Origin: Duganella flavida
GTDB taxonomy: Bacteria > Pseudomonadota > Gammaproteobacteria > Burkholderiales > Burkholderiaceae_D
Direction of reading: 5' to 3'
Assembly: GCF_009857445.1 (NCBI RefSeq)
Contig: NZ_WWCN01000005.1
Coordinates: 1 to 64,000 of the forward strand
DNA: 64,000 nucleotides
Under the pieces are notes generated by a model. That model worked only from the letters and a program-made list of their open reading frames with translations, searched no databases and was not told the DNA's origin. Positions 26,800 to 37,278 of the stretch are shown piece by piece; within the stretch, counting starts at the first letter, position 1; every line of letters begins with the position of its first letter. Made by a program: the position numbers and the translations under genes.

Positions 26800-27006
26800 T
26801 TACTTCTTCTCTTTCGTGTCGACGTCGATGGTACCCGGTGCCGGAGCGGCTGGCTTGTCTTCGTCCGCACCTTTCACGCCATCCTTGAAACCTTTGACGG
26901 CCTTGCCGATGTCCGAACCCATATTACCCAGTTTCTTGGTGCCGAAAACCAGCATGACGATCACCAGAACGATCAGCCAGTGCCAAATACTAAAAGAACC
27001 CATCAT
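26800..27006 (-). CDS. tatA: Sec-independent protein translocase TatA
   Basis: 68 residues: one transmembrane helix ([20 protein letters not shown] with the conserved FG hinge), an amphipathic helix ([15 protein letters not shown]) and an acidic-basic tail. TatA polymerises into the translocation pore. Two adjacent ATGs exist (27006 and 27003); the AGGGGA ribosome-binding site is better spaced for the second, which would give MGSFSIWHW and 67 residues. Confidence 0.93.
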   Translation of the reverse strand: MMGSFSIWHWLIVLVIVMLVFGTKKLGNMGSDIGKAVKGFKDGVKGADEDKPAAPAPGTIDVDTKEKK

Positions 27007-27084
27007 ATTCCCCTAAATTCGTTTGATTCCAGGACTGCTGCCACAGTATAAGCGAAGCGCAGTGCCTCCGGTAAATGTAGTGAC

Positions 27085-27453
27085 CTAGCGCTGGCCGCGC
27101 CACGGATGCGCGCCGCCGATCACGTGCAGGTGTAAATGGTACACCTCCTGCCCGCCATCCGGCCCACTGTTAATCAGCGTCTTGTAACCGAGCGTCGGCT
27201 TGCCGTCGGCATCATAGCCGACCGCGCAGCCGGATTCTTCTGCCAAGCGAGGGGCCAAGGCCAACATCTTGCCCAGCAGTTCAGGCTCGCCAGCAGCGTC
27301 CTGCAGGGTGCCGAAGTGCTTTTTCGGAATCACCAGCAGGTGCACCGGCGCGGCAGGATTGATGTCCTTGAAAGCCAGTAGGTCGTCATCTTCGTACACG
27401 GTGGTCGAAGGGATTTTCTTTTCGGCTATTTTGCAAAAAATGCAGTTTTCCAC
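27085..27453 (-). CDS. hinT: HIT family nucleotide hydrolase (HinT-like)
   Basis: 122 residues with the histidine triad HLHLHV (H106, H108, H110) and the N-terminal CIFCKIAEKKIPS block. HinT hydrolyses phosphoramidates of AMP such as aminoacyl-adenylates. The start codon is GTG with GGAG seven bases upstream. It lies 20 bp after hisE and 78 bp before tatA, a position shared by many betaproteobacteria as I recall. Confidence 0.92.
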   Translation of the reverse strand: MENCIFCKIAEKKIPSTTVYEDDDLLAFKDINPAAPVHLLVIPKKHFGTLQDAAGEPELLGKMLALAPRLAEESGCAVGYDADGKPTLGYKTLINSGPDGGQEVYHLHLHVIGGAHPWRGQR

Positions 27454-27473
27454 TCGATGGCTCCGATTATTCT

Positions 27474-27815
27474 TTACGCATCTTTACGGGATGCTTTTTC
27501 CTCGATGCCGGACACGCCCTCGCGGCGCGCCAGTTCATTGAGCACTTGCTGCGGTTTCAGGTCGAACTGGGCCAGCAGCACCAGCGTATGGAACCACAAG
27601 TCGGCCACTTCGTACAGCACCTTGCCGCTGTCGCCGCCGGCGCGCGCATCCTTGGCGGCCATCACGGTTTCAGTGGCTTCCTCACCGATCTTTTTCAGGA
27701 TGGCGTCGTCGCCCTTGGCAAACAGCTTGGAGGTGTAGGAGGTGGCGGGATCGCCGCCATTGGCCGGCTTGCGCGATTCGATCACGTCGGCCAGGCGGTC
27801 AAGAATGGTGCTCAT
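27474..27815 (-). CDS. hisE: Phosphoribosyl-ATP diphosphatase HisE
   Basis: 113 residues of the MazG-like HisE family: [44 protein letters not shown] with the metal-binding EExxE pattern, and [16 protein letters not shown]. It removes pyrophosphate from phosphoribosyl-ATP, step 2 of histidine synthesis. Separate from HisI rather than fused as in enteric bacteria; the start overlaps the hisI stop by four bases. Confidence 0.95.
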   Translation of the reverse strand: MSTILDRLADVIESRKPANGGDPATSYTSKLFAKGDDAILKKIGEEATETVMAAKDARAGGDSGKVLYEVADLWFHTLVLLAQFDLKPQQVLNELARREGVSGIEEKASRKDA

Positions 27816-28240
27816 TTGCCTGCCTTGTAAATGTCGTTGGGATCTTTCAGCACCGGCTCGGTGTTCTGCCAGTCGCCTTCGTGCTCGTCTCCTTCAAACT
27901 TCTGGAAGAAGCAGGAGTGGCGGCCGGTATGGCAAGCAATGCCGCCAGCCTGCTCGATTTTCAGCAGCACCACGTCTTCATCGCAGTCGAGGCGGATTTC
28001 CAGCACCTTCTGCGTGTGGCCGGACTCTTCGCCCTTGTGCCACAGCTTTTTGCGCGAGCGGCTCCAGTAGACGGCTTCACCCAGCTCCACCGTCTTGGCC
28101 AGCGCCTCGCGGTTCATCCAGGCGAACATCAGCACATCGTTGCTGCCCGCTTCCTGGGCGATGACCGGCACCAGGCCGTGCTCGTCCCACTTAATTTTTT
28201 TCAACCAGGCCGCCTTCGGCTGGATGCTTGGAGTACTCAT
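27812..28240 (-). CDS. hisI: Phosphoribosyl-AMP cyclohydrolase HisI
   Basis: 142 residues. Shows [52 protein letters not shown], the metal-binding [11 protein letters not shown] and the zinc-binding [10 protein letters not shown]. It opens the adenine ring of phosphoribosyl-AMP, step 3 of histidine synthesis. Gap of 11 bp from hisF upstream. Confidence 0.95.
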   Translation of the reverse strand: MSTPSIQPKAAWLKKIKWDEHGLVPVIAQEAGSNDVLMFAWMNREALAKTVELGEAVYWSRSRKKLWHKGEESGHTQKVLEIRLDCDEDVVLLKIEQAGGIACHTGRHSCFFQKFEGDEHEGDWQNTEPVLKDPNDIYKAGK

Positions 28241-28251
28241 TTTTTATTCTC

Positions 28252-29013
28252 TTAAACCAGGCGCATCGGAATGCCCTGTTGTGCCATGAAACGCTTGGCT
28301 TCCTGCACCGTGTGCTGGCCGTAGTGGAAAATGCTGGCTGCCAGCACCGCGTCGGCCTTGCCCAGCTTGACGCCGTCGGCCAGGTCTTGCAGGCCGCCCA
28401 CGCCACCGGAAGCGATCACCGGAATGCTGATAGCGTCGGACACACCGCGCGTCAGGCCCAGGTCGAAGCCGGACTTGGTGCCGTCCTTGTCCATGCTGGT
28501 TAGCAGGATTTCGCCGGCGCCCAGCTGTTCCATTTTCTTGGCCCACTCGATGGCGTCAATGCCGGTGGCCTTGCGGCCGCCGTGGGTGAACACTTCCCAC
28601 TTGCCCGGCGATACCTGCTTGGCGTCGATCGCCACCACGATGCACTGCGAACCGTGCTTTTGCGAAGCATCGAACACCAGCTGCGGATTCGACACCGCCG
28701 ACGAGTTCATGCTGACCTTGTCCGCGCCGGCGTTCAGCAGGCGGCGCACATCGGCCACCTCGCGCACGCCGCCGCCCACGGTCAGCGGAATGAAGACCTG
28801 CGACGCCACCGCTTCGATGATGTCGAGGATCAGGCCGCGGTTATCGCTGGTGGCGGTGATGTCGAGGAAGGTCAGTTCATCGGCGCCCTGCTCGTCGTAG
28901 CGGCGCGCGATTTCCACCGGATCGCCGGCATCGCGCAGCTCGGTGAAGTTGACGCCTTTGACGACGCGGCCATCGGTCACGTCGAGGCAGGGGATGATGC
29001 GTTTAGCTAGCAT
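28252..29013 (-). CDS. hisF: Imidazole glycerol phosphate synthase cyclase subunit HisF
   Basis: 253 residues of a TIM barrel starting [19 protein letters not shown] with the catalytic Asp in CLDV, and the second catalytic Asp in [14 protein letters not shown]. Phosphate-binding VGGGVRE and ASGGVGG are present. It uses ammonia channelled from HisH to form imidazole glycerol phosphate and AICAR. Gap of 9 bp from hisA. Confidence 0.96.
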   Translation of the reverse strand: MLAKRIIPCLDVTDGRVVKGVNFTELRDAGDPVEIARRYDEQGADELTFLDITATSDNRGLILDIIEAVASQVFIPLTVGGGVREVADVRRLLNAGADKVSMNSSAVSNPQLVFDASQKHGSQCIVVAIDAKQVSPGKWEVFTHGGRKATGIDAIEWAKKMEQLGAGEILLTSMDKDGTKSGFDLGLTRGVSDAISIPVIASGGVGGLQDLADGVKLGKADAVLAASIFHYGQHTVQEAKRFMAQQGIPMRLV

Positions 29014-29022
29014 GGGTTACTC

Positions 29023-29811
29023 TTAAGCTTCGTCTTCTTCGGCCAGGTCACCGCTCAGCTCATCGGCGCGTTCTTGCGCCGATGCCAGGTCGATGGTGCC
29101 TTCGTAAATCGAACGGCCGCAGATCACGCCCTCGATGCCTTCGTCCTGCACTGCGCACAGGGCTTCCACGTCGGCCAGGTTGTGCAGGCCGCCCGAAGCG
29201 ATCACCGGGATCTTCACGGCTTGCGCCAGCTTGACGGTGGCTTCGATGTTCACGCCACCCATCATGCCGTCGCGGCCGATGTCGGTGTAAATGATCGATT
29301 CCACGCCGTAGGCTTCAAATTTCTTGGCCAGGTCGATCACTTCGTGGCCTGACATTTTGCTCCAGCCGTCGGTCGCAACCTTGCCGTCCTTGGCGTCCAG
29401 GCCAACGATGATGTGGCCAGGGAAGGCGCCGCATGCATCGTGCAGGAAGCCCGGCTCTTTCACCGCAGCGGTGCCGATGATGACGTAGGTGATGCCGGCG
29501 TCCAGGTAGCGCTCGATGGTGTCGAGGTCGCGGATACCGCCGCCCAGCTGTACCGGGATTTCTTCAATGTCGTTTTCTTCCGCGAAGTCTTGCACCGCTT
29601 TCAGGATGGACTTGATGGCAGCCTCGTTCTTTGGCTTGCCGGCGAAAGCGCCGTTCAAGTCAACCAGGTGCAGGCGGCGCGCGCCTTGCTTCAGCCAATG
29701 CAGGGCCATCTCGGCCGGATCTTCGGAAAATACGGTGGCGAGTTCCATATCGCCTTGTTTCAAGCGAACGCAGTGACCGTCTTTGAGGTCGATAGCAGGA
29801 ATGAGCAGCAT
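29023..29811 (-). CDS. hisA: ProFAR isomerase HisA
   Basis: 262 residues, TIM barrel: [20 protein letters not shown] with catalytic Asp in [16 protein letters not shown], and [14 protein letters not shown] with the second catalytic Asp. It performs the Amadori rearrangement of ProFAR to PRFAR. The last 20 residues (acidic, ending DLAEEDEA) are longer than in E. coli HisA. Confidence 0.96.
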   Translation of the reverse strand: MLLIPAIDLKDGHCVRLKQGDMELATVFSEDPAEMALHWLKQGARRLHLVDLNGAFAGKPKNEAAIKSILKAVQDFAEENDIEEIPVQLGGGIRDLDTIERYLDAGITYVIIGTAAVKEPGFLHDACGAFPGHIIVGLDAKDGKVATDGWSKMSGHEVIDLAKKFEAYGVESIIYTDIGRDGMMGGVNIEATVKLAQAVKIPVIASGGLHNLADVEALCAVQDEGIEGVICGRSIYEGTIDLASAQERADELSGDLAEEDEA

Positions 29812-29842
29812 GATGGTTTAAGTTAAAAATTAAAAAAAGAAA

Positions 29843-30481
29843 TCAAGGGTTCCAGTGGACAAAGTTCTTGTACAACTGCAGTCCGGTCGCGGCGCTTTTC
29901 TCCGGATGGAACTGGGTCGCAAAAATATTATCACGGGCCACGGCACAACTGAACGGCGCACCGTAGACAGTTTGGCCGACAGTGTGCGCCAACTGCTCCG
30001 GCTGGGCGAAATAGCTGTGCACGAAGTAGAAATAGGCGTTGTCCGGAATATCCTGCCACATCGGATGAGACGCCGTTTGCTGGACTTGGTTCCAGCCCAT
30101 TTGCGGGACTTTGAAACGCGAGCCGTCTTCCTGCAGCTGGCCATCCAGCTGGAAGCGCACCACCTTGCCCGGCAACAGGCCGAGGCCGGCAGCATTGCCT
30201 TCCTCGCTGACGTCAAACAGCATTTGCTCACCGATGCACACACCCATCAGCGGCTTGGTTTTCGAGGCGGCTAGCAAGGCTTCCTGCACGCCGGACTCGC
30301 GCAAGCTGCGCATGCAGTCCGGCATTGCGCCCTGACCAGGCAGCACGATGCGGTCGGCCGATTCGATGTCGGCCACTTCGCCGGAGATCAGCACATTGGC
30401 TTCCGGCGCCACGGCGCGCAGGGCCTGCGCAACCGAGCGCAGATTACCCATGCCGTAATCAACTACTACGATTTTTTTCAT
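29843..30481 (-). CDS. hisH: Imidazole glycerol phosphate synthase glutaminase subunit HisH
   Basis: 212 residues from the ATG at 30481; the longer open frame reaching into hisB is a shadow. Class I glutamine amidotransferase with nucleophile Cys in [11 protein letters not shown], oxyanion [12 protein letters not shown] and the His/Glu pair in ATQFHPEKS near the C-terminus. It hydrolyses glutamine and feeds ammonia to HisF. Lies 19 bp after hisB. Confidence 0.95.
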   Translation of the reverse strand: MKKIVVVDYGMGNLRSVAQALRAVAPEANVLISGEVADIESADRIVLPGQGAMPDCMRSLRESGVQEALLAASKTKPLMGVCIGEQMLFDVSEEGNAAGLGLLPGKVVRFQLDGQLQEDGSRFKVPQMGWNQVQQTASHPMWQDIPDNAYFYFVHSYFAQPEQLAHTVGQTVYGAPFSCAVARDNIFATQFHPEKSAATGLQLYKNFVHWNP

Positions 30482-30500
30482 AACGTTTTTTATCAACCCG

Positions 30501-31091
30501 TTACAGGGTGCCCTTGGTCGACGGGATGGTGCCGGCAGCGCGTGGGTCCAGCTCGGACGCCATGCGCAGCGCGCGGCCGAAGGCCTTGAACACGGTCTCG
30601 CACTGGTGGTGGGCGTTGGTGCCACGCAGGTTGTCGATGTGCAGGGTCACCAGCGCGTGGTTGACGAAGCCGCGGAAGAATTCCAGCGTCAGGTCAACGT
30701 CGAAGGTGCCGATCATCGCGCGCGTGAACGGGATGTGATATTCGATGCCTGGGCGGCCCGAGAAATCCAGCACCACGCGCGACAGCGCTTCGTCCAGCGG
30801 GACGTAGGAGTGGCCGTAGCGGACAATGCCCTTGCGGTCGCCGATGGCCTTGGCCACTGCCATGCCCAGCGTGATGCCGACGTCTTCTACCGTGTGGTGA
30901 TTGTCGATATGGATATCGCCAGTCGCTTCGACGTCGAGGTCGAACAGGCCGTGGCGGGCGATCTGGTCCAGCATGTGATCGAGGAAAGGCACGCCGGTAT
31001 TCAGTTTCTGTTTGCCGGTGCCGTCCAGGTTGATGGATACGCGGACTTGCGTCTCGTTGGTGTTGCGGATGATTTCTGCGGTGCGGTTCAT
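30501..31091 (-). CDS. hisB: Imidazoleglycerol-phosphate dehydratase HisB
   Basis: 196 residues, the single-function form without the N-terminal phosphatase domain found in E. coli. Metal-binding blocks: [31 protein letters not shown] and, in the second repeat, [19 protein letters not shown]. It dehydrates imidazole glycerol phosphate. The histidinol-phosphate phosphatase must be encoded elsewhere. Confidence 0.96.
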   Translation of the reverse strand: MNRTAEIIRNTNETQVRVSINLDGTGKQKLNTGVPFLDHMLDQIARHGLFDLDVEATGDIHIDNHHTVEDVGITLGMAVAKAIGDRKGIVRYGHSYVPLDEALSRVVLDFSGRPGIEYHIPFTRAMIGTFDVDLTLEFFRGFVNHALVTLHIDNLRGTNAHHQCETVFKAFGRALRMASELDPRAAGTIPSTKGTL

Positions 31092-31109
31092 GAAAAGCTC
31101 GCGATGGTG

Positions 31110-32204
31110 TCAGGCTGCCTGCGATGCGGCGAAGGCATCGAGGAAGGTGGAATTTTCTTCCGGAGTGCTAACGGTAATGCGTAAACAGTTTGCCAGCACA
31201 CTATGCATTTTACTCACATTTTTAATTAATACCTTGTGAGACAGCAGTTTTGCGTGGCTGGCGTCGGAATCGGGCACGCGAATCAAGATAAAATTCGCCG
31301 CCGACGGAAATACCTCCACGCCCGGCATGACGGCCAATGCAGCCGTCAGATCGGCGCGTGCGGCGCGTAACGCGGCTGCCTGCTGGTTCAGCACCTCCAC
31401 GTGGTCGAGCGCGAATTCGGCCGCAACCTGGGTCAACACGTTGATGTTGTATGGAGGCCGCACTTTATCGAATTCGGCCAGCAATTGCGGGGCTGCCGAC
31501 ATGTAGCCGAGGCGTATGCCGGCCAGTCCCAGCTTGGACACGGTGCGCATCACCACCAGATTCGGAAATTCAGGCAGGCGATTCATAAAGGTCTGCTGGG
31601 CGAATGGCTCGTAAGCCTCGTCCACTACGGCCAGGCCGAAACCATCGAGCGCCTTGATGATGGCGACGATATCTTCTTCCGTGAACAAGTTACCGGTTGG
31701 GTTGTTCGGGTACGAAAGGAACACCAGCGCCGGCTTGTGTTTGGCGATGGCGTCCAGCATGGCCGGCAGGTCGAGCGTGAGGTCTGCTTTCAAAGGCACG
31801 CCAACGTAATCCATGCCGGCGAATTGCGCCGAGCGCTGGTACATCACGAACGACGGCGTCGGCGCGACCACGGTGGCGCGGCGGTCCTGCATGGCGCAGG
31901 CCATGCACAGGATGGAGATCAGTTCATCCGAGCCGTTGCCGAGAATGACGTCATAGCCGGCCGGTACGCCCAGCTTGTCGATGATGCGCTGCTTGATGGT
32001 GCTGTAGGCGGCGGCCGGGTAGCGGTTCAGCGCCACGTCGGCCAGGCGCTGGGCCAGGTCCTCCCGCAGATGATGCGGCAGGTGGTAAGGGTTCTCCATC
32101 GCATCCAACTTGATGAAACCACTCGCATCAGCGACGTGGTAGCTGGCTACAGCTCTTACGTCGGGGCGGATGGTGCTGTTAACCAGCAGATCGATGGGGG
32201 ACAT
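31110..32204 (-). CDS. hisC: Histidinol-phosphate aminotransferase HisC
   Basis: 364 residues, PLP-dependent fold type I. N-terminal [14 protein letters not shown] contacts in [14 protein letters not shown] and [10 protein letters not shown], the Schiff-base Lys in [15 protein letters not shown] and the substrate Arg in [10 protein letters not shown]. It transfers an amino group from glutamate to imidazole acetol phosphate. Lies 13 bp after the DNA methyltransferase gene. Confidence 0.95.
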   Translation of the reverse strand: MSPIDLLVNSTIRPDVRAVASYHVADASGFIKLDAMENPYHLPHHLREDLAQRLADVALNRYPAAAYSTIKQRIIDKLGVPAGYDVILGNGSDELISILCMACAMQDRRATVVAPTPSFVMYQRSAQFAGMDYVGVPLKADLTLDLPAMLDAIAKHKPALVFLSYPNNPTGNLFTEEDIVAIIKALDGFGLAVVDEAYEPFAQQTFMNRLPEFPNLVVMRTVSKLGLAGIRLGYMSAAPQLLAEFDKVRPPYNINVLTQVAAEFALDHVEVLNQQAAALRAARADLTAALAVMPGVEVFPSAANFILIRVPDSDASHAKLLSHKVLIKNVSKMHSVLANCLRITVSTPEENSTFLDAFAASQAA

Positions 32205-32217
32205 CTTACTTAAGCTC

Positions 32218-33036
32218 CTATGAGTTGACTAAACTTCGCTTGGCCCGCGGCACGGGCTTTTTCTTAGGCGGCGGCGCCGGTACTTCGGGCATCGCCAGAC
32301 GTTCGGCGATGATCGCGCAATAATCTGGATTCAGTTCGAAGCCCACGTAATTGCGGCCGGTACGCTTGGCAGCAATGGCCGTGGTGCCGCTGCCCATGAA
32401 CAGGTCGAGCACCACGCCGTCCGGCGGGCACGAGGCCTTGACCATGCGCTCGATAATCTCCAGCGGCTTTTGCGTGGGATGATCGGCGCGCTCCGGATGC
32501 TCACGGTGCAGGCGCGATACGCTCCACAAATCTTTCGGGTTGTAGCCCACTTCCAGCCATTTCGCGCCGATGAAGATGGAACGCGTGCGGGCTTTCTTGG
32601 TCTCGGCATCGTAGGGAATGCGCACGGCGTCGAGGTCGAAGTAGTAATCCTTGCGGCCGACGAAGAAACCGATGGTGTCATGCACCGACGAGTAACTGCG
32701 CACGCTACCGCCCATCGACGGCACGCGGCGATCCCAGATAATTTCGTTCATCATCGTCATACGCTTTTTCAGCATGACGAAAATCTCCGGCGAAAAACGC
32801 CAGGTCAGGAAAATGTACAAGCTGCCATTCGGCTTCAGCTTGGGCAGGGCGGCGTCTATCCACTGCTCGGTCCAGAGCAGGTAGTCGTCTACCGACTGCT
32901 GGTCCGAGGCATTGCCGTAGTCTTTGCCCAAGTTGTACGGTGGGTCGGTCAAAATCAGGTCGATAGAACCATCGGGGATGCGCGCCAAACCGGCCAGCGC
33001 ATCCTCACAGAAGACCTGATTAAGCCAATCACTCAT
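32218..33036 (-). CDS. Orphan DNA methyltransferase (beta-class, DPPY) inside the his operon
   Basis: 272 residues. Catalytic motif [14 protein letters not shown] (residues 31-34 are DPPY) comes before the AdoMet-binding motif I region [25 protein letters not shown] near residue 215, the beta-class order. DPPY usually means N6-adenine methylation, N4-cytosine less often. No restriction endonuclease gene adjoins it. It overlaps hisD by 4 bp (ATGA) and is 13 bp from hisC, so it must be made with the histidine enzymes. The basic Pro/Lys-rich tail ([14 protein letters not shown]) may help DNA binding. Recognition sequence unknown. Confidence 0.9.
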   Translation of the reverse strand: MSDWLNQVFCEDALAGLARIPDGSIDLILTDPPYNLGKDYGNASDQQSVDDYLLWTEQWIDAALPKLKPNGSLYIFLTWRFSPEIFVMLKKRMTMMNEIIWDRRVPSMGGSVRSYSSVHDTIGFFVGRKDYYFDLDAVRIPYDAETKKARTRSIFIGAKWLEVGYNPKDLWSVSRLHREHPERADHPTQKPLEIIERMVKASCPPDGVVLDLFMGSGTTAIAAKRTGRNYVGFELNPDYCAIIAERLAMPEVPAPPPKKKPVPRAKRSLVNS

Positions 33037-34340
33037 TTGAGGCGCAGCTCCGCGCTGCGGGCGTGTGCCTGCAAGCCTTCACCGTAAGCCAGTTCCGCCG
33101 CGACCTTGCCCAGCGTTTGCGCGCCGGCTTCGCTGACGTGAATGATGGACGAACGTTTCTGGAAATCGTACACGCCCAGCGGCGACGAGAAGCGCGCGGT
33201 GCGCGAGGTTGGCAGCACGTGATTCGGACCGCAGCAGTAGTCGCCCAGCGATTCGGACGAGAAGCGGCCGAGGAACATGGCGCCGGCGTGGCGGATCTTG
33301 TCGGCCCATTGCTGCGGCTCGACGGCGGAGATTTCCAGGTGTTCGGCGGCGATGCTATTGGCAATGGCGCAGGCTTCATCCATATCGCGCACTTTGATCA
33401 GCGCACCGCGATCGCCCAGCGAAGTCTTGATCACTTCCTGGCGCGGCATGGTTGGCAGCAGTTTGGCGATGCTGGCTTCCACTTGCGCGATGTAATCTGC
33501 ATCAGGGCACAGCAGGATGGCTTGCGCCAGCTCGTCGTGCTCTGCTTGCGAGAACAGGTCCATCGCCACCCAGTCAGGATCGGTGGTGCCGTCGCAGACG
33601 ATCAGGATTTCCGACGGGCCGGCAATCATGTCGATGCCGACGGTGCCGAACACGCGGCGCTTGGCCGACGCCACGTAGGCGTTGCCAGGACCGACGATTT
33701 TATCGACGGCTTGAATGGTCTCGGTGCCGTAAGCCAGTGCGGCCACGGCTTGCGCGCCACCGATGGTGATCACGCGGGTCACGCCAGCGATGGCGGCAGC
33801 GGCAAACACCATCTGGTTCTTCACGCCGTCCGGCGTTGGCACCACCATGATGATTTCTTCGACGCCGGCGACGTGCGCAGGAATCGCGTTCATCAGCACC
33901 GACGATGGGTAGGCAGCTTTACCGCCCGGGACGTAGATGCCCACACGGTCCAGCGGCGTTACGCGCTGACCCAGCACCGTGCCATCGGCTTCGGTGTAGG
34001 TGAAGCCGTTCAGTTCCTGCTTCTGGCGTTCGTGAAATACGCGCACGCGGTCTGCGGCGACTTCCAATGCCTTGCGCTGTGCGTCGGGAATGGCGGCCAG
34101 TGCGGCTTGCAGTTCTTCTTGCGAGACATCCAGCGCTGCCATGCTGGTGGCACCGCCGTTTGGAATACGGTCGAAGCGATTGGTGTATTCGAGGACGGCG
34201 GCGTCGCCACGTGCTTTCACGTCAGCGAGGATTTTGCCGACCGCGCCTTCGATAGCATCGTCAGTGCTGGCTTCAAAAGCCAACAGGGTGTCCAGACGTT
34301 GTTTGAAATCGGCCTGGCTGGAATCGAGCTTGGTAATCAT
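33033..34340 (-). CDS. hisD: Histidinol dehydrogenase HisD
   Basis: 435 residues. Characteristic blocks: [63 protein letters not shown] (metal/catalytic His-Glu) and [21 protein letters not shown]. It performs the last two oxidations from histidinol to histidine using NAD+ and zinc. Overlaps hisG and the methyltransferase gene by 4 bp each. Confidence 0.97.
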   Translation of the reverse strand: MITKLDSSQADFKQRLDTLLAFEASTDDAIEGAVGKILADVKARGDAAVLEYTNRFDRIPNGGATSMAALDVSQEELQAALAAIPDAQRKALEVAADRVRVFHERQKQELNGFTYTEADGTVLGQRVTPLDRVGIYVPGGKAAYPSSVLMNAIPAHVAGVEEIIMVVPTPDGVKNQMVFAAAAIAGVTRVITIGGAQAVAALAYGTETIQAVDKIVGPGNAYVASAKRRVFGTVGIDMIAGPSEILIVCDGTTDPDWVAMDLFSQAEHDELAQAILLCPDADYIAQVEASIAKLLPTMPRQEVIKTSLGDRGALIKVRDMDEACAIANSIAAEHLEISAVEPQQWADKIRHAGAMFLGRFSSESLGDYCCGPNHVLPTSRTARFSSPLGVYDFQKRSSIIHVSEAGAQTLGKVAAELAYGEGLQAHARSAELRLK

Positions 34341-35002
34341 TTTTTGGATGCGCGTTCAAATGCTTCGATAATCGGTTGCAGGCGCTCGCGTTTCATCTTC
34401 AGTGCAGCTTGATTCACGATCAGGCGCGACGAAATATCCATGATGGCCTCGACCTCTTTCAGATCGTTGGCGCGCAGCGTGCCGCCGGTGCTGACCACGT
34501 CGACAATCGCGTCCGACAGGCCGACCAGCGGCGCCAACTCCATCGAGCCATACAGCTTGATCAGGTCAACGTGCACGCCCTTCTTGGCGAAGTGCGCGCG
34601 CGCGGTCTCGACGAACTTGGTGGCCACGCGCAGGCGCGCACCTTGACGCACCGCAGTCTCGTAATCGAAACCGTTGCGCACCGCGACTGACATGCGGCAC
34701 TCGGCGATACGCAGGTCGATCGGCTGGTACAGTCCTTCGCCGCCGTGCTCCAGCAGCACATCCTTGCCAGCCACCCCGAAGTCCGCCGCGCCATGCTGCA
34801 CATAGGTCGGCACGTCGGTGGCGCGCACGATCAGCACGCGCACATTCGGGTCATTGGTCGGCAGGATCAGCTTGCGCGAAGTTTCCGGATTTTCGGTGAC
34901 GGTGATGCCGGCTGCTTCCAGCAACGGCATGGTGTCTTCGAAAATGCGGCCCTTCGACAGCGCAAGAATCAGCTGCTGGGAGTCGGCTTGGAAAGAGCTC
35001 AT
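34337..35002 (-). CDS. hisG: ATP phosphoribosyltransferase HisG, short form
   Basis: 221 residues, so the short form without the C-terminal regulatory domain. Shows [23 protein letters not shown], the phosphate loop region [13 protein letters not shown] and [10 protein letters not shown]. It starts histidine synthesis by joining ATP and PRPP. Short HisG needs the HisZ regulatory subunit for activity and feedback control; hisZ is not in this window. Only 3 bp separate it from murA. Confidence 0.95.
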   Translation of the reverse strand: MSSFQADSQQLILALSKGRIFEDTMPLLEAAGITVTENPETSRKLILPTNDPNVRVLIVRATDVPTYVQHGAADFGVAGKDVLLEHGGEGLYQPIDLRIAECRMSVAVRNGFDYETAVRQGARLRVATKFVETARAHFAKKGVHVDLIKLYGSMELAPLVGLSDAIVDVVSTGGTLRANDLKEVEAIMDISSRLIVNQAALKMKRERLQPIIEAFERASKK

Positions 35003-35005
35003 GAT

Positions 35006-36256
35006 TTATTTGATTCGCTTGATGTTAGCGCCTACGGCGGAGAGTTTGACTTCCATCTGGTCGTAGCCGCGGTCCAGGTGATAGATGCGGTCGATCAGCG
35101 TTTCACCGCGCGCAGCCAGGCCAGCGATCACCAGCGAAGCAGATGCACGCAAGTCGGTCGCCATAACAGGCGCACCAACCAGCTGTTCCACGCCTTTGAT
35201 AAAGGCGGTGTTGCCATCGGTTTCAATTTGCGCACCCAGGCGGTTCATCTCCTGGACGTGCATGAAGCGGTTTTCAAAAATGGTTTCCGTCACGCGGCTG
35301 GCGCCTTCGGCGATGGTGTTCACCGCCATGAATTGCGCTTGCATGTCGGTCGGGAAGCCAGGGTATTCGGTGGTGCGGAAGGTCACGGCGTGCGGACGCT
35401 TGTCCATCTGCGCGCGGATCCAGGTGTCGCCGATGGTCAGTTGCAGACCGATCTCGCGCAGCTTGTCCAACGCAGCATCCATGATATCGACGCGGGTGTT
35501 GCGGATGGTGATATCGCCACCGGTGGCCGCAACGGCGCACAGGAAGGTCGCGGCTTCGATACGGTCCGAAATCACGGCGTGTTTGGCGCCATGCAGTTCG
35601 CTCACGCCTTGAATCACCAGGCGGTTGGTGCCGATGCCTTCGATCTTGGCGCCCATCGCCACCAGCAGGTGTGCCAGGTCGGTCACTTCAGGCTCGCAGG
35701 CGGCGTTTTCCAGCACGGTTTCACCTTCGGCCAGGGTGGCGGCCATCAGCAAGTTCTCGGTGCCGGTCACGGTGATCATGTCGGTGACGATGCGTGCGCC
35801 TTTCAGCTTGGCGCACTTGGCGTAAATGTAGCCACCTTCAACGGTGATGTCAGCGCCCAGCGCTTGCAGGCCCTTGATGTGCTGGTCGACAGGACGCGAA
35901 CCAATCGCGCAGCCGCCCGGCAGCGAGACCTTGGCTTCGCCGAAGCGCGCCAGCAGCGGGCCCAGTACCAGAATCGACGCACGCATGGTCTTCACCAGAT
36001 CGTACGGTGCTTCCAGCTTGGTGATGGCGCTGCCATTCAGCGTAACTTTGTCGCCGTCTTGGGTGACCTTCAGGCCGGTCTCGCCCAGCAGTTTCAGGAT
36101 GGTCGATACGTCGTGCAGGTGCGGCACGTTGGACAGCTCGACGTCGCCGGCGGTGAGCAGGCCTGCGCACAGGATAGGCAGTGCAGCATTCTTCGCGCCG
36201 GAGATGGTGATGTCGCCTTGCAGGCGGTTACCGCCTTGAATCAGAAGCTTGTCCAT
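35006..36256 (-). CDS. murA: UDP-N-acetylglucosamine 1-carboxyvinyltransferase MurA
   Basis: 416 residues with the EPSP-synthase-like fold. Signature pieces: [22 protein letters not shown], the catalytic Cys in [16 protein letters not shown] and [16 protein letters not shown]. The presence of Cys (not Asp) at the active site predicts fosfomycin sensitivity at the target. It makes the first committed peptidoglycan precursor in the cytosol. It lies between ibaG (2 bp) and hisG (3 bp). Confidence 0.97.
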   Translation of the reverse strand: MDKLLIQGGNRLQGDITISGAKNAALPILCAGLLTAGDVELSNVPHLHDVSTILKLLGETGLKVTQDGDKVTLNGSAITKLEAPYDLVKTMRASILVLGPLLARFGEAKVSLPGGCAIGSRPVDQHIKGLQALGADITVEGGYIYAKCAKLKGARIVTDMITVTGTENLLMAATLAEGETVLENAACEPEVTDLAHLLVAMGAKIEGIGTNRLVIQGVSELHGAKHAVISDRIEAATFLCAVAATGGDITIRNTRVDIMDAALDKLREIGLQLTIGDTWIRAQMDKRPHAVTFRTTEYPGFPTDMQAQFMAVNTIAEGASRVTETIFENRFMHVQEMNRLGAQIETDGNTAFIKGVEQLVGAPVMATDLRASASLVIAGLAARGETLIDRIYHLDRGYDQMEVKLSAVGANIKRIK

Positions 36257-36258
36257 GC

Positions 36259-36495
36259 TTATCCTTGGTATTCATCAGGGGTGAGGGTTTTCATCGACAG
36301 TGCGTGGATTTCTTCGCGCATGCGGTCGCCCAGCGCAGCGTACACCAGCTGGTGGCGCTGGATTGGACGCTTGCCTGCAAACGCAGGCGACACAATGACG
36401 GCCTGGAAGTGCTGGCCATCGCCCTCCACTTCGAGGTGGGTGCATTCGAGACCGGCCGAGATATAGCCGTGGATCAGTTCTGGAGTGGTAGCCAT
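36259..36495 (-). CDS. ibaG: BolA family protein IbaG
   Basis: 78 residues with the BolA-fold pattern: [36 protein letters not shown], containing the iron-sulfur-ligand His region used with monothiol glutaredoxins. The gene precedes murA as in E. coli (yrbA-murA). A monothiol glutaredoxin gene (grxD) is present in this window at 57530, a plausible partner. Confidence 0.9.
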   Translation of the reverse strand: MATTPELIHGYISAGLECTHLEVEGDGQHFQAVIVSPAFAGKRPIQRHQLVYAALGDRMREEIHALSMKTLTPDEYQG

Positions 36496-36510
36496 TTTTA
36501 AATTCCCTAA

Positions 36511-37278
36511 TTAGTGGCGCAGACGATATCCGCTGCGCAGCAAACGAATCGCCAGGAACGCCAGCACGACGAGGAAGGCCGAAACAATGGCCACGCTCAC
36601 CAGCGGATTGACGTCGGACTGGCCGAAGAAGCCGTAACGGAAGCCGTCGATCATGTAGAAAAACGGATTCAAATGCGAGACTGCCTGCCATACCGGCGGC
36701 AGCGAATGGATCGAATAGAACACGCCGGCCAGGAAGGTCAGCGGCACGATCAGGAAGTTCTGGAACGCGGCCAGCTGGTCGAACTTCTCAGCCCAGATGC
36801 CGGCGATCAAACCCATGGTGCCGAGGATGGCGGCGCCCAGCAGCGCAAACACCAGGATCCACAGCGGCGCGGCAAACGACATGTGGGCAAACCACGCGGT
36901 CACGAAGAACACGCCGCAGCCCACCACGATGCCGCGCACCATAGCGGCGATCACATAGGCCGAGAAAATCTCCCAGTGCGACAAAGGCGTCAGCAGCACG
37001 AACACCAGGTTGCCAGTGATCTTGGACTGGATCAGCGAGGACGACGAATTGGCGAAAGCGTTCTGCAAAACGCTCATCATCACCAGGCCCGGGATCAGGA
37101 ACGAGGTGTAGCTGACGCCATCGTAAACGTTGACGCGCCCTTCCAGCACGTGGCCGAAAATCAGCAGGTACAGCATGGCGGTCAGGATAGGCGCGGCGAT
37201 GGTTTGCGTTGCTACTTTCCAGAAGCGCAGGGTCTCCTTGAAGACCAGGGTACGGAAGCCGGCGGAGATGAAGTTCAT
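36511..37278 (-). CDS. ABC-2 type transporter permease (YadH-like)
   Basis: 255 residues with six hydrophobic segments, e.g. IAAPILTAMLYLLIFGHVL and FLIVPLTFLAGVFYSIHSLP, and the ABC-2 permease block FGQSDVNP near the end. It pairs with the ATPase gene that overlaps it by four bases. YadGH-type exporters have unknown substrates; the location between mlaB and ibaG suggests an envelope role, which is inference. Confidence 0.9.
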   Translation of the reverse strand: MNFISAGFRTLVFKETLRFWKVATQTIAAPILTAMLYLLIFGHVLEGRVNVYDGVSYTSFLIPGLVMMSVLQNAFANSSSSLIQSKITGNLVFVLLTPLSHWEIFSAYVIAAMVRGIVVGCGVFFVTAWFAHMSFAAPLWILVFALLGAAILGTMGLIAGIWAEKFDQLAAFQNFLIVPLTFLAGVFYSIHSLPPVWQAVSHLNPFFYMIDGFRYGFFGQSDVNPLVSVAIVSAFLVVLAFLAIRLLRSGYRLRH

